From an uncultured Lachnospiraceae bacterium (GTDB lineage: Bacteria > Bacillota > Clostridia > Lachnospirales > Lachnospiraceae): 64,000 nucleotides of DNA. Below, piece after piece: positions 16,851 to 27,017 of the stretch. Below the pieces are notes generated by a model. It was not told the origin of the DNA, made no database searches, and saw nothing but the letters and a program-made list of their open reading frames with translations. Every line of letters starts with the position of its first letter. Positions within the stretch are counted from its first letter, which is position 1. Location: positions 1 to 64,000 of the forward strand of contig CAJUHH010000002.1 in the NCBI GenBank assembly GCA_910585965.1, written 5' to 3'. The position numbers were made by a program, and so were the translations under genes.

Positions 16851-18776
16851 ATGGATGCAAATATGGATTATAAGCTGAGCAATGCGATTAATACAGCTAC
16901 GGAGCAGAATAAAATACGAACCAAAGAATTAAAGAATTTTCCCATATGCGCGTCAATCGGGGAAGTGCCTTCCGTGATTCTGGAATGCCTGGACGATGCG
17001 CTGAAGCTCAGGGTCGGAGAACTGGAAATTGCGGGATGCTGCCGGATAGAGGAGGACAATGCCTCTGAAAAAATAGAAGAGGCCGTCAATTATTATAAAG
17101 AAAAAAGGGAAAATGGAAAGCTGCAGCCGATAGACGATTTTTATGTATCTATATTTTTGATGGAAAATTTGACAGAAATAAATACTGTGAACACGATTTT
17201 AAAGGAAATCAGGAGCAGGATGGAAAGAATGGGGTTTAAGGAACGGTACAGGATCGGGATATATTGCTTCCTGGATTTTGAAAATCCTGCTTCTGAAAAT
17301 AAGATCTGCGATTGGGAAAGATTGTTCCAATCAGAAAAACTTTCGGTTTGTTTTTTCAGCCAGCAGTTATGGGGGGTTTCCGATTTGGGCAAATACCAGC
17401 GGGCGGTAAATGCGGCGGCTTTGCATATATTTCTGAATATCAGCATGGAAGACTGGAAATTAAACGAAGGAAAGGCTGATTGGGGAAGCTGGAAGACCCT
17501 GGGATATTGGAAGCTGGATATTTTTAAATATGTTATAGCGGAGCAGCTGGAAAAGTTTCTGACAGAACAGAGGGAAAAAAGCAGGATAGAAAGGGAAGAA
17601 TATGCCCGCAGGATAGAGGAAATTCTTTTTGAAATGACGGAAATAAATGGAAAGGAAATAAAAAACGCGTTCCAATCGTTTCCGGTGAATTATAACCAGG
17701 CAGAAAGGATGATAAATTCACTGCCGCTCTTATTCGGCAAAAACAGCAAATGTACCTATAGGGAAATGCTGGAAATTCTGTACGGGGACGAATGGGCATT
17801 CCATACTTTTCTAAATGAAAATACGGATTATGAAAAATTGCAGAAAAAGATACCGAAATTCATGGATAAGCTGCCGGGAAATATTGCCGATGTAGACCTC
17901 CGTCTGCCGGAATCGCTGGACGTGATCGAAGACAGACTGCGGGAAAAGCATCAGGAATGCTTAAGCAAACAGAGCGTCATGGATCGTATGGTGCTGGCGA
18001 CACGGAATATAGAAATACAGGAACTGACAGCCAGGCTGTTCCAGGATGTCTGGGCGGCGAACCAGGAGTTGTTCCTATGCGAACTGCGGATATGGTTTGT
18101 CGGTTCTATCAGGAATTATCTGGAGCAGGAGGAATGGAAGAGGAAACTGGAAGCGGTTAAAACAAGAAATAAGGAAAATATTGCGTTTCTCCGTTCCGTA
18201 AAAAGGGAGGCGACTCTTTCCGAAGGGCTGCTGGAAACAGAACAGGAATGGCAGTCTTATATGGATCATGAGGCACCGGAACTGGAAGTCGCATGGAACC
18301 AGGATATATTGGATGACAGCTGCAGCGCGATGCTGACAGAATATATCCGGCAGATGGGAATACCTTTTGAGAAATATATAAAGGGGAAGGACAAGCATAT
18401 TTTTACCAGGTTTGTAGTAGCAGTCAAGAATATCCGTCGTTCCGGCGAGGATAAATTTTATACGGCTTATATGGATTCTGCCAAACAAACGTCGGAATGC
18501 GAGTACATATTTGTAAATGCAAAATTATTTGGAGGGGAGGAATATTCCCTTCCCCAGGAAGTACAAGAAAAAGTAAAAGTAGAGATGCCGTCTGCAAAAA
18601 TAAAGTATAGAAAATGGGTGGACGATGCAAACATCGAAATGCTGGCATTTAAGGATTTGGATACGATCCGCGGCATTTATGGGATGCATCGGAAAGAAAA
18701 AGAGGAAAATAGGAAGGATTTGGATACTGGGGAGAAAGGGCTGGCATGGGATGAGAGATATACAGATTATGAGTAA
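16851..18776 (+). CDS. Unrecognised 641-residue helical protein in the tubulin-like block
   Basis: I do not recognise this protein. It has no signal peptide or membrane helix, is rich in Glu, Lys and Trp, and is mainly helical with a mixed alpha/beta start (ICASIGEVPSVILECLDDALKL near residues 32-53). Residues ~230-280 and ~430-480 look like long charged helices. It starts 22 bases after the tubulin-like gene and its stop overlaps the ATG of the next frame, so it is made with them. A structural or adaptor role for the tubulin-like protein is a guess based only on position. Confidence 0.7.
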   Translation: MDANMDYKLSNAINTATEQNKIRTKELKNFPICASIGEVPSVILECLDDALKLRVGELEIAGCCRIEEDNASEKIEEAVNYYKEKRENGKLQPIDDFYVSIFLMENLTEINTVNTILKEIRSRMERMGFKERYRIGIYCFLDFENPASENKICDWERLFQSEKLSVCFFSQQLWGVSDLGKYQRAVNAAALHIFLNISMEDWKLNEGKADWGSWKTLGYWKLDIFKYVIAEQLEKFLTEQREKSRIEREEYARRIEEILFEMTEINGKEIKNAFQSFPVNYNQAERMINSLPLLFGKNSKCTYREMLEILYGDEWAFHTFLNENTDYEKLQKKIPKFMDKLPGNIADVDLRLPESLDVIEDRLREKHQECLSKQSVMDRMVLATRNIEIQELTARLFQDVWAANQELFLCELRIWFVGSIRNYLEQEEWKRKLEAVKTRNKENIAFLRSVKREATLSEGLLETEQEWQSYMDHEAPELEVAWNQDILDDSCSAMLTEYIRQMGIPFEKYIKGKDKHIFTRFVVAVKNIRRSGEDKFYTAYMDSAKQTSECEYIFVNAKLFGGEEYSLPQEVQEKVKVEMPSAKIKYRKWVDDANIEMLAFKDLDTIRGIYGMHRKEKEENRKDLDTGEKGLAWDERYTDYE

Positions 18777-19275
18777 AAACGGGAGAATCAAAATACGTTG
18801 GTGGTGGGACAATGAAGATGAGAAAAATGTATCCGTTTTTTACAAGAAAAAAGGAGAGGCCGACCTGCCGGGGATAAAACTGAATAAGCATAAAGTATAT
18901 AGGATTCCAAACAAAGATATAGGGGAAGAGGAAAAAGAGCTGACTTTGGAAAGGGGGCTTTATACCTTCACGTTTTTCATCAATGAAGGAGAGGAAGGGA
19001 GCAGGGAAATTGTATGTGATGACATTATGCTTGGGGAGCCGTTCCAGGCAGAGATGGAATGGCAAAGCCATAAAGCGGGCATGATAGTCAGTTTTCGATT
19101 GATGGAAAGCGAACTGCCGGCGGGAACATTGCTCTATGAAGCGGATGGGTATAAGCACTTGCTTCCGTATCCTATTGGAACAGGTTGCCGCCTGCTTGTG
19201 CCCAATGTATTTGATCGGGAAAAGATTCGGTTTCGGATTATGGCGCCTTACGACAAAGCATATGTATTGTGTTAG
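18769..19275 (+). CDS. Small unrecognised beta-rich protein
   Basis: A 168-residue protein if translation starts at the ATG that overlaps the previous stop (ATGAGTAA, 18769-18776). An in-frame ATG at 18751 is an alternative. Residues alternate hydrophobic and polar, with several short strand-like segments (RIKIRWWWDN, LYTFTFFINEG, GMIVSFRLME) and no helix-rich region. This suggests a small beta-sandwich. There is no signal peptide. It could be a peptide-binding or adaptor domain for its neighbours; nothing identifies a catalytic site. It ends 11 bases before the GTPase gene. Confidence 0.65.
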   Translation: MSKNGRIKIRWWWDNEDEKNVSVFYKKKGEADLPGIKLNKHKVYRIPNKDIGEEEKELTLERGLYTFTFFINEGEEGSREIVCDDIMLGEPFQAEMEWQSHKAGMIVSFRLMESELPAGTLLYEADGYKHLLPYPIGTGCRLLVPNVFDREKIRFRIMAPYDKAYVLC

Positions 19276-19286
19276 GAGGAAACCTT

Positions 19287-20867
19287 ATGACATACCACCA
19301 TGTGAATTGCACAAAATGCGGAAGAAAAATAAGGGCCGTGGATATGGCGATAGATCTTGATGAATTAATAAGAATTTATTTAAAGAGAGAAAAAGAAAAA
19401 AACAAAGAAAATAATATTTATGAAACGATGCTTGATTTTTTTTTCAATATACGCTTCGGATTATATTTTTCTTTTAATTATTTGAAATGCGGGAAGTATC
19501 TGGGGGAAGAAAACGAAGTAATATTATCGGGATACAATATTAGGCATCTGCTTTGCCAGAAACATTTGACAAAGGAAGAGAGGGAGAAGACGGAGGGGAA
19601 AGAAGAAATTTTGGATTTGCTGACAGAAACCATGGATACCGCAGGGGATGTGGAAGTAGATTGGCAGAAGAAAAGGAAGGAAATCGAGAAAATCCTGGAT
19701 TTTTTGTCTGAAAATGAAGACGTTATTTTTTTGAAGTGCAGAATCGAGCCAAGAAGTGAAAAAGATGATATGGGAAATAGCGTGATCACGGGGATAAATG
19801 CGGCATTTGCCCATAGGAATGGAAATAAGGACGGGCTTCTCATGGTCTGCCCGGATTGCGGAACGGCTTTTCTGGCGGATGCAGGAAAGTACCACGAGGA
19901 GGTCATTTTGTTAATGGGCAGCGCCCGGGTAGGAAAAACGGCATATTTGGCGGCCTTAATTGATTATTTGAACGGAGATAATGCAAAGAAGTCGATTTTT
20001 CCACTACAGATCGGGCCACTTACCGACAAAAGAGGGTTATATTTTCAGGAAAATATTTTGCATGCATATCAAAAAGGGGAAAAAATACATAAAACAAATA
20101 GTTCTAATGAAGAAATTGTGCCATTGGTATCTTTTTTGCTGCGAATAAGAAATGGCAAACGGATTATTATGACTTTTGTGGATATGCCGGGAGAGGCTTA
20201 TGTTCCGGAGAAAGAACAAAATCAAAAGGAAGAGAGCGAATTTATTGCCAATAAGAGAAGGATCAGCAAAAATGCATCCGCTTATATTTTCTGTATCGCC
20301 CCGGAGCAGATTGATCCGTCGATTAAGGAAAAAGAAAAAAATAAACCGGACAGTGCGACGGCTGATATTGAAAAGGTATTACGAAATATTGGAAATACAG
20401 TAAAGAATATGAAGAAAGAAGCAGTATATATTCCGACAGCTGCAGTTATCACAAAGAATGACAAACTGAAAGACTATGATTTTTATGATCCGGAAGAAGA
20501 GTATGAAGATTTGATAAGAGAAGAAAAATATTTCATGATAGATCGATATAGGAAAATAACGGATGAAATAAGGGAATATCTGTGTGCGCCCCATGTGGCT
20601 CCGATAGAGGAAAAATTGAAATTTATGTTCGAACATTATAACTATTTTACGGTGGCGGCATACGGAACTTCTATCGAAGAGGGAAGGAAATGCTCAAAGA
20701 TGCCGTCAGGAATTATGCTGCCTTTTCTTTGGATCTTAACGATGCTGGGATATTTTACACCGGCGCAGTTAGAATATGTACGTGAAAAGAAGGGGATATT
20801 CTCGCGCAAATATGATGTGGTGGAACGGCTGGCAGAGCAAGAGAAGGATGTGTTGGTTCAAAAATAA
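19287..20867 (+). CDS. Zinc-ribbon TRAFAC-like GTPase
   Basis: A 526-residue protein. The N-terminus holds a CTKC pair (C8, C11) and a later pair, CPDC, near residue 188, probably a split zinc ribbon. The P-loop GSARVGKT lies at residues 211-218. The switch-II-like DMPGE (about 298-302) and ITKND (about 388-392, a guanine-specificity NKxD variant) make it a GTPase rather than an ATPase. It resembles the double-GTPase families described computationally in bacterial conflict loci together with GTPase-associated proteins, and the next gene looks like such a partner. The start at 19287 follows AGGAGGAAACCTT and replaces a longer frame beginning at 19269. Confidence 0.8.
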   Translation: MTYHHVNCTKCGRKIRAVDMAIDLDELIRIYLKREKEKNKENNIYETMLDFFFNIRFGLYFSFNYLKCGKYLGEENEVILSGYNIRHLLCQKHLTKEEREKTEGKEEILDLLTETMDTAGDVEVDWQKKRKEIEKILDFLSENEDVIFLKCRIEPRSEKDDMGNSVITGINAAFAHRNGNKDGLLMVCPDCGTAFLADAGKYHEEVILLMGSARVGKTAYLAALIDYLNGDNAKKSIFPLQIGPLTDKRGLYFQENILHAYQKGEKIHKTNSSNEEIVPLVSFLLRIRNGKRIIMTFVDMPGEAYVPEKEQNQKEESEFIANKRRISKNASAYIFCIAPEQIDPSIKEKEKNKPDSATADIEKVLRNIGNTVKNMKKEAVYIPTAAVITKNDKLKDYDFYDPEEEYEDLIREEKYFMIDRYRKITDEIREYLCAPHVAPIEEKLKFMFEHYNYFTVAAYGTSIEEGRKCSKMPSGIMLPFLWILTMLGYFTPAQLEYVREKKGIFSRKYDVVERLAEQEKDVLVQK

Positions 20868-20879
20868 AGGAGAGGGATT

Positions 20880-22922
20880 ATGATACAGCTTTTGTATGGG
20901 AATAACGGGGTCAATTATACAGAGATTGCCAGAAGCAGCAATTTGACTGAAGAACAATATAATGAATTGTATAAAAGCTATCTGGGATATTCGTTTGTCG
21001 CAAACCCGGAATTATATGAAAGGAACGAGCAGGAACCGATTGCATATAATATAGTAATGACAAATTTATCCGGGAAACTGCCGAAAGAGATGCTGATGCT
21101 TTCCAAAAAGGCGAAGATGTGCAGTTATGAAACGCCCTGCTATTATGCGCATATCCAACTCATAGATATGGATGAAAAAATGTTGCAGGGAGATTTTGCC
21201 GATTTATTTAAGTATGATTTTATTGAGGAAAGTGAGATAAAAAAATACGAAAACGGAAGGATAGAAGGGGCAAAAGAGAAAGGGGAAAAGGAATTTGTCA
21301 TAAACGAAGGGGCATTAAGGGAAGATCAGATCAAAGCCAGTCTATATTTGTTATATAGGAACCTGGAAAGCTGGACAAAAAAGGTGACGATTATAACGGA
21401 TGTGGACGGGCCTGGCTATAACCAGCGGGCTTTGAATATCGCCGCCAGCATTTACAAATATATTCCCTGGTCTTTAAGGAAGCTGGTCGGATTCACGACT
21501 TATAGCACGCCGGATGTGAAAGAGGCGGAGCAGATCAAAATCAGGATAATGCCGCGCTGTTATTTGGCAAGATGCGATGAGGAAGAGGTACTGGATTTTA
21601 AAGGAAATAATCTGTTCGATGCATCAGCGGTAAGAAATGTACCGAATCGGATCCGAGGTTTTGTGGACAGGTTATGGGAGGGCGAGGAAAAGGACAAAGA
21701 AAGGGGAAATTTGTTTTCCCTATGGTGGGAAAATTATGGAAGTTCAGGAGATTTAGAAGACCATCTTAATTATTGCGATATGATAGAGGTGTGGAAGAAT
21801 GGGGATATTAGGGAGCATTTCAAGGAAATTATGGAATATGCCCTTAAGGAAGAGAACATAGGGAAAAAGGAATATGAAACCTTTAAAAGCTATATCGATT
21901 CCAGAATCGAGCAAAAAATTTATGATGAGATAGTGATTAAAGATTTGGGCGGGGCAAAAGATGTGGATGATTTTTTGGAAAAATATAAATGTCATGCCGC
22001 ATTTGCGAATATATTTCCGAAAATACAATTCTATGGGAAAAATGCAATAGGATGGACTGATAATGCTTTGGAGGAGATATTAAAAGAGACGGATTTGCAG
22101 ATAAGGCTTCATAAGTTTGTGGAATTATTGCGAAAGTTAAATGAACAGAAGTGGGGATCTGTTTCAGGCAGCGCAGAAAATGAATGGATGGAAAATACAA
22201 GGAAAAGGGGAATAGAATTAAGGGAAAAAATCGATGCCGAGAAGAATAGGGAAAAGAAGAGAATAGACGGGTTTATCAATAGTTTATATAACGGATTTTA
22301 TATTACAGATGTGAAAGAAAGATATGCCTATATCCAATACAAGAAGGATAATACAAAATATTTCCAGAAAAAATTGAGCTGTTTTTTGAAGAAAAGTATT
22401 CAGCAAAATGATATGAGCTTTCGTGGAGAGGATTATTTAAAATGCAAAGAGTGGATAAAGGGATGCGAGGATATCATAGAAGAAGCTGATTACCGTTCCC
22501 TAAATAATTTATTGATGGAAATAGGGGAGAAGAGAAAAAGCAGGGAAGAATTATTATTTACTATATGGGAAACCCGTGATGATATAAAGAAGTATTATGA
22601 AAACAGGACGCGTATTCATATGCTATATGGAATGGACGACGGCGTGCCGGATGAAAGCGTGAGGTATATATTAGTAATAGGCGGTATGAATTTTCATTTA
22701 AAAGAGAAGCAAATGGATGCCGTGGCCGATTATCTGGTGAACGGGACAAAAGAAAACATGGAAAGGGCAAAAGCGGTGTTTGAGGCAGAGAAGGAATTGG
22801 GGGAAAAATTAAAGGAAAAGGGTTTGCTAAGGACGGAAAAGAAAGGGTTTAAAAGCATTTTTATGAACAGGAAAAGAAGCAAAAAAAGTAAGAGGCCAAT
22901 CCATGGTGAAAATAAGGCTTAG
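20880..22922 (+). CDS. GTPase-associated protein (GAP1-like N-terminus)
   Basis: A 680-residue soluble protein. Its opening, MIQLLYGNNGVNYTEIARSS, followed by a LGYSFVANP segment and a FTTYSTP motif near residue 215, resembles the N-terminal domain of proteins I know as GTPase-associated protein 1, which occur next to TRAFAC-type GTPases in predicted immune loci. From ~230 onward it is helical and very charged, ending in a basic tail (KSIFMNRKRSKKSKR). It starts 12 bases after the GTPase gene. A role as regulator or effector of that GTPase is inference. A profile search against GAP1-N domains would decide it. Confidence 0.65.
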   Translation: MIQLLYGNNGVNYTEIARSSNLTEEQYNELYKSYLGYSFVANPELYERNEQEPIAYNIVMTNLSGKLPKEMLMLSKKAKMCSYETPCYYAHIQLIDMDEKMLQGDFADLFKYDFIEESEIKKYENGRIEGAKEKGEKEFVINEGALREDQIKASLYLLYRNLESWTKKVTIITDVDGPGYNQRALNIAASIYKYIPWSLRKLVGFTTYSTPDVKEAEQIKIRIMPRCYLARCDEEEVLDFKGNNLFDASAVRNVPNRIRGFVDRLWEGEEKDKERGNLFSLWWENYGSSGDLEDHLNYCDMIEVWKNGDIREHFKEIMEYALKEENIGKKEYETFKSYIDSRIEQKIYDEIVIKDLGGAKDVDDFLEKYKCHAAFANIFPKIQFYGKNAIGWTDNALEEILKETDLQIRLHKFVELLRKLNEQKWGSVSGSAENEWMENTRKRGIELREKIDAEKNREKKRIDGFINSLYNGFYITDVKERYAYIQYKKDNTKYFQKKLSCFLKKSIQQNDMSFRGEDYLKCKEWIKGCEDIIEEADYRSLNNLLMEIGEKRKSREELLFTIWETRDDIKKYYENRTRIHMLYGMDDGVPDESVRYILVIGGMNFHLKEKQMDAVADYLVNGTKENMERAKAVFEAEKELGEKLKEKGLLRTEKKGFKSIFMNRKRSKKSKRPIHGENKA

Positions 22923-22974
22923 GGAAGAACTATAAATTTATGGCCTATACAAGCACATAAGAGGAACGGGAAAT

Positions 22975-24282
22975 ATGTCAGAGAAAACAAGTATGCCAAA
23001 AGAAGTGATGGAATGGGTAGTGTCACATATACATTATTACTGCCCGATGGACAAAGAAGCAGAAGATGTAATGGGTCATTTTGTTTCCAATATGTATCTG
23101 GAGAATTGGGAGGCCGCATCGGATCAATGCACAAAAATATTCGATTTTTTAGGAAACAATTTTTATGTACATATTAATGGAATGGCAGAGGACAGGAAGA
23201 TTGTTTCAGAATATCTGGATGCCCATACCTGCGAAAGCACGGAAAACGGGAGGGAGTATCCCATCGGCTGTTTTAAAGGAGACAGGGAAGAACTGGAGAA
23301 AAAAATAAGGAATAAACGTTTTGAGGCGATGCGGATGGATGAAAAGATAGATATGGAGGGAAGCGCGAGGAAGGAAGAAAATTGGATTCTGGCAGGAATG
23401 TTTTTGGGCATACTGAGTCTGGTTTTTTTGTGGATATCCGTTTTGGAAACCCCATATAAGTCAGCGGCTTTAGGTTTTTTTTCCCTGTCAGGGCTTTCAG
23501 GATTTATCATTTATCGGATTAAGCATAATAGGAAGTATTTCTGGGAAAATATGATTCGATGTTATCAGGAAATGGTGAGCAAAAAAATGAATATCACGGT
23601 GCCGGAGGACGGACAGGAAAAGATCATATTGCACCGGGTTATGCCGAAAGATTTTTACATGAAAATAAGAGAGGAAGAAAGGGAATCAAATATTAAGAAG
23701 AGCTGGCAGGAGTTAATGAATCGGCTGAGGCATAGAATACAGAAATTCCCTGTCTTAGGCGGGTTCCTTGTAGCGGGTGCTGTTATTGTAATGGTTCTCT
23801 TCAGGATACGAATAATACCAGGAGAAGGCGGACAGATGCTGCTGACTTTAACAAAACAAGCGGGGAAAGAACTTGCAATGCCGGATGAAAAGGCAGAAAT
23901 ATCCGTCAAGCAAATGGATTTCAGGGAAAGAAAGAAGGAAAGAACGGATGAGGAGGAACCGGAGGATTCTTTTGCTAAGGAAGGCGTGATTTTTAAAGAC
24001 AGCAATGAAAGAGAATTGCAGATGGAAGAAATAGAAGCTCTGAAACTAAGAACTGATATGGATTACCAGGAGGCATTGGGCTATGCAAGAAATGAAATAT
24101 ATGCCCGGATGGGGTATCGTTTTGGACATGCAGGAGGAAAATATACGGAGCATTATTCCCAATATGAATGGTATCAAGATATTCCAAAGAAAATCATAAC
24201 GGAAGATATGTTTAATCCGTATGAGAGGGCGAACATCGATTTAATTTTAAAGGCAGAAGAGGAACTCAGGAGGCAGAAATAA
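22975..24282 (+). CDS. Unrecognised membrane protein with three helices
   Basis: A 435-residue protein with no signal peptide. The first ~135 residues are soluble, two adjacent helices span about 142-160 and 163-185, and a third lies near 262-282 (LGGFLVAGAVIVMVLF). A charged ~150-residue tail rich in Glu and Lys follows and ends with YEWYQDIPKK-type aromatic segments. I do not recognise a family. The gene starts after GAGGAACGGG, 52 bases from the previous one, and ends 18 bases before a KAP ATPase. KAP-type ATPases are typically membrane-associated, so this protein may be its membrane anchor. Confidence 0.65.
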   Translation: MSEKTSMPKEVMEWVVSHIHYYCPMDKEAEDVMGHFVSNMYLENWEAASDQCTKIFDFLGNNFYVHINGMAEDRKIVSEYLDAHTCESTENGREYPIGCFKGDREELEKKIRNKRFEAMRMDEKIDMEGSARKEENWILAGMFLGILSLVFLWISVLETPYKSAALGFFSLSGLSGFIIYRIKHNRKYFWENMIRCYQEMVSKKMNITVPEDGQEKIILHRVMPKDFYMKIREEERESNIKKSWQELMNRLRHRIQKFPVLGGFLVAGAVIVMVLFRIRIIPGEGGQMLLTLTKQAGKELAMPDEKAEISVKQMDFRERKKERTDEEEPEDSFAKEGVIFKDSNERELQMEEIEALKLRTDMDYQEALGYARNEIYARMGYRFGHAGGKYTEHYSQYEWYQDIPKKIITEDMFNPYERANIDLILKAEEELRRQK

Positions 24283-24300
24283 ATCAGGGGAGGAAATCGC

Positions 24301-25539
24301 ATGGATTTACGACTTACAAAAGAAAATATATTGGATACATTGGATAAAAATATGCTGGATCGAAATGTGGAAGTAAAAGAATTCGTGCAAATGCTGGACA
24401 GATATAAAGAAGCCAGAATTATTGCCATTAACGGGGCATGGGGATGCGGAAAAAGTTTTTTTATCAAGCAGGTGTGCGAAGTACTGGATTATGATTATCA
24501 AAAAAAGAGAAATATTGCTTCAGAAGAAGATAAAGGTTTTCAACGGATAGAGGATATTATTAGTCGGCATGAAGAACTGCAGATGAAACCTCTGGAACAT
24601 TGTTTTATTACCATCTATTATGATGCCTGGCGCCACGATGACCACGATGATCCGCTGTTGTCGTTAATATATGAAATTGAGGGTAGATATAAAGAATTAC
24701 CTCATAAGATAGATACTTCATTTAACGATATTTGCGATGTCTTAAAGAACCAGATCGAAAAAAAACAAGGCTTACGCAGCATTATAGAAGCAGAAAAGAT
24801 GAAAGGGGATTTCAGAAAGCTGCTGGATGCGCTGCATGAGAATAAAACGAATAAGTGTAAGGAGGAACGTGTCCTTATTGTCATTGACGAGCTGGATAGA
24901 TGCAAGCCGGATTATGCGGTTAAGGTTTTAGAACGAATCAAACATTTTATAGATTTGGAAAATGTTTTTTTTATATATTGTTTAAATAAAGTGGAGCTGT
25001 GCAAATCTATTGAGTGCTTTTATGGCAGGGATTTGGAATCAACGATGTACTTAAATAAATTTTTTGATATTACATATGATTTGAATATTAAAGATGTATC
25101 CTTTTATTATTTTCAAATAATAGGGGAATTTCGGAATCATCCCGATGTGAATTCTGTGATTATAGGCCTGGTGAAATATCTGAAATTCTCTTTGCGTGAA
25201 TGCAACCAATTTGCGGAGATCATGAAAGACAGATTGCTTATAAAGAAAAGTAGGAATGAAGAAATCTGGATATCGGAAAATATTTTTTATCCGATTATTG
25301 CGGCGCTGAGAATTTCAAATGCAAAGGAATGCCGGAATTTCCTCGGAGGAAGATCAGGAGAATATTTAGACAAAATGTATTCTGAGGTAAAGGAAATAGG
25401 CCAGTTAATGAGCAAGAGGAGGGGAAGAGCCGATGCGATTAGGCTGTTGGAAGCATACAGCAGTCTGTTTTGCAGGGATAGAGGGAACAGTGATATTAAA
25501 AAAATAAGAGGCGAACTAAAAAATTTATTATATGATTAG
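24301..25539 (+). CDS. KAP-family P-loop NTPase (first copy)
   Basis: A 412-residue STAND/KAP-type ATPase. Walker A is GAWGCGKS (residues 45-52), preceded by AIN as in KAP proteins. A conserved YYDAWRHDDHDDPLLSL follows near residue 105, and Walker B is VIDELDRCKPDYAVKVLERI from about 194. A C-terminal helical domain of about 150 residues completes it. KAP NTPases are known from phage resistance and conflict loci as well as animal neuronal proteins. This copy lacks the membrane helices often inserted in KAP proteins, and two membrane-protein genes flank it. A second, different KAP gene lies at 28584. Confidence 0.85.
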   Translation: MDLRLTKENILDTLDKNMLDRNVEVKEFVQMLDRYKEARIIAINGAWGCGKSFFIKQVCEVLDYDYQKKRNIASEEDKGFQRIEDIISRHEELQMKPLEHCFITIYYDAWRHDDHDDPLLSLIYEIEGRYKELPHKIDTSFNDICDVLKNQIEKKQGLRSIIEAEKMKGDFRKLLDALHENKTNKCKEERVLIVIDELDRCKPDYAVKVLERIKHFIDLENVFFIYCLNKVELCKSIECFYGRDLESTMYLNKFFDITYDLNIKDVSFYYFQIIGEFRNHPDVNSVIIGLVKYLKFSLRECNQFAEIMKDRLLIKKSRNEEIWISENIFYPIIAALRISNAKECRNFLGGRSGEYLDKMYSEVKEIGQLMSKRRGRADAIRLLEAYSSLFCRDRGNSDIKKIRGELKNLLYD

Positions 25540-25551
25540 GGGGATGACGCG

Positions 25552-26496
25552 TTGGGCGGTAATGTTGGCATAAAAACGGAACGCAAAGCAAAAGAAGAAC
25601 AATTTAGAGCAGAACTGGCTAATCTTAAACATATAGAATGGCTGCAAAACAATATGGACAAGTATAAAATGGGGATGTGGACGCAATTAAAGGAGCCGCT
25701 GCAGGAAGAAATCAGGTTTGATAATTATGATACAATGAAAGAACGCTATAGTAACTTTATTGATCATTTTGAAAATAATCCCTATGCTTATAGTTTTCCG
25801 ATAGAAGGAAATGGAGGGAAAATCGTATCCGAATATCCGGACTGCTATTTTGTTTTGATAGAAGTGGAAGAAAAGGAGGGAAAGAGGAGTGAGCATGTAT
25901 CCATTGGATTTCTGAAAGAATGCATAAAGAAAATACAAACAGAAAACGAGGAAGACGGTTTGGAAAAGCTGGATGATTTGATTAAAAGATTTCTTGATAA
26001 AGAGAAAAAGATGTTTTGGATCCATACATACAGTAAGGTGGAAAGAGTATATTTAAAAAATTATTATGAATGTTATAAAGAAGAGTGGAAAGTTAATGAG
26101 GACAGGAAAAATCAGGAAGGCAATACGAAGAAATTAAATAAGAGAATGTTTTTCATAATAGCTATGATTTGTATGCTAATGGCAAGCGTAGTTTCTTTAT
26201 TGGCGATGAATATCTCTTTGGAGGAATATTTGATAAAACTGCTAATATTACTTGGCATGCTGGCTGCTGTAGAATTTTGCTTTTCCTATTTTCCTGAACA
26301 TAAAAGAGTTTTTTATCGGAAAGCAATAGAAGAATACAAGAAGGATGATGAAGATGACCAATATATGTATAATAAGTGCTGCCGGGAAGTTAATTCCATA
26401 TTTTTGCCATATGAAAATCAGCCGTTAAATATAATGGATGCGAAAGGGTATCTGGCAGGATTAGAAAAGAGATTAAGAATTACCAATATAAAGTAA
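25552..26496 (+). CDS. Unrecognised two-helix membrane protein
   Basis: A 314-residue protein beginning at a TTG codon; AGGGGG lies eight bases upstream and no in-frame ATG is near. Residues 1-195 are charged and soluble. Two hydrophobic helices (about 199-217 and 227-244) follow, and the C-terminal 70 residues are soluble. It starts 12 bases after the first KAP gene. The two membrane proteins on each side of the KAP ATPase share the plan of soluble head, helices, soluble tail, but I see no clear sequence similarity. The function is unknown; membrane recruitment of the ATPase is a guess. Confidence 0.65.
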   Translation: MGGNVGIKTERKAKEEQFRAELANLKHIEWLQNNMDKYKMGMWTQLKEPLQEEIRFDNYDTMKERYSNFIDHFENNPYAYSFPIEGNGGKIVSEYPDCYFVLIEVEEKEGKRSEHVSIGFLKECIKKIQTENEEDGLEKLDDLIKRFLDKEKKMFWIHTYSKVERVYLKNYYECYKEEWKVNEDRKNQEGNTKKLNKRMFFIIAMICMLMASVVSLLAMNISLEEYLIKLLILLGMLAAVEFCFSYFPEHKRVFYRKAIEEYKKDDEDDQYMYNKCCREVNSIFLPYENQPLNIMDAKGYLAGLEKRLRITNIK

Positions 26497-26582
26497 AAAA
26501 ATTAAGTGGAGAAACATAATTGTTGTTGTAGTTTATTTCCAAAATTTCCCAAATATGTTTTGATATTTAGGGAGAGATGGCA

Positions 26583-26945
26583 ATGTACGATTATAAAATA
26601 GACTATGTCAGCATAGGGAAAAAAATTAAGGAAAAGCGGCTGGAGCGGGGGCTGACGCAGGAGCAGCTGGGAGAGCTGGTGAATTTATCTACGCCGCATA
26701 TCAGTCATATTGAAAACGGAAATACCAAGCTGAGTTTGGAAAGCCTGATTCGAATTATGAATGCATTGCAAGCATCGGCAGATGAATTGCTTTCGGATAA
26801 CCTGCAATATAATGATGCATATTATAACAAGGAAATTATGCTGCTCATGGAAGACTGCTCCCATGATGAAAAACAGGATTTGGTGCGTATCGCCCGGTAT
26901 TTGAAGGATTTTATCCGTTCGAGGGATAAGCGTTATAAGAGTTAG
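26583..26945 (+). CDS. XRE-family helix-turn-helix regulator
   Basis: A 120-residue protein with a typical helix-turn-helix in residues ~10-65 (IKEKRLERGLTQEQLGELV, then STPHISHIENGNTKLSL) and a helical C-terminus. The start at 26583 is chosen because GGGAGAG ends six bases before it, while the ATG at 26577 abuts the ribosome site. It is likely a repressor for the second half of the block. It sits in the only larger gap (26497-26582), which may contain a promoter, and directly precedes the two-component pair. Confidence 0.88.
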   Translation: MYDYKIDYVSIGKKIKEKRLERGLTQEQLGELVNLSTPHISHIENGNTKLSLESLIRIMNALQASADELLSDNLQYNDAYYNKEIMLLMEDCSHDEKQDLVRIARYLKDFIRSRDKRYKS

Positions 26946-27017
26946 GGACATAGCAGCATGGCGCTGTTTTCGGCTCCCATAGGCGTGGAACGCGTACAGA
27001 TGATAAAGGGGAACGGG

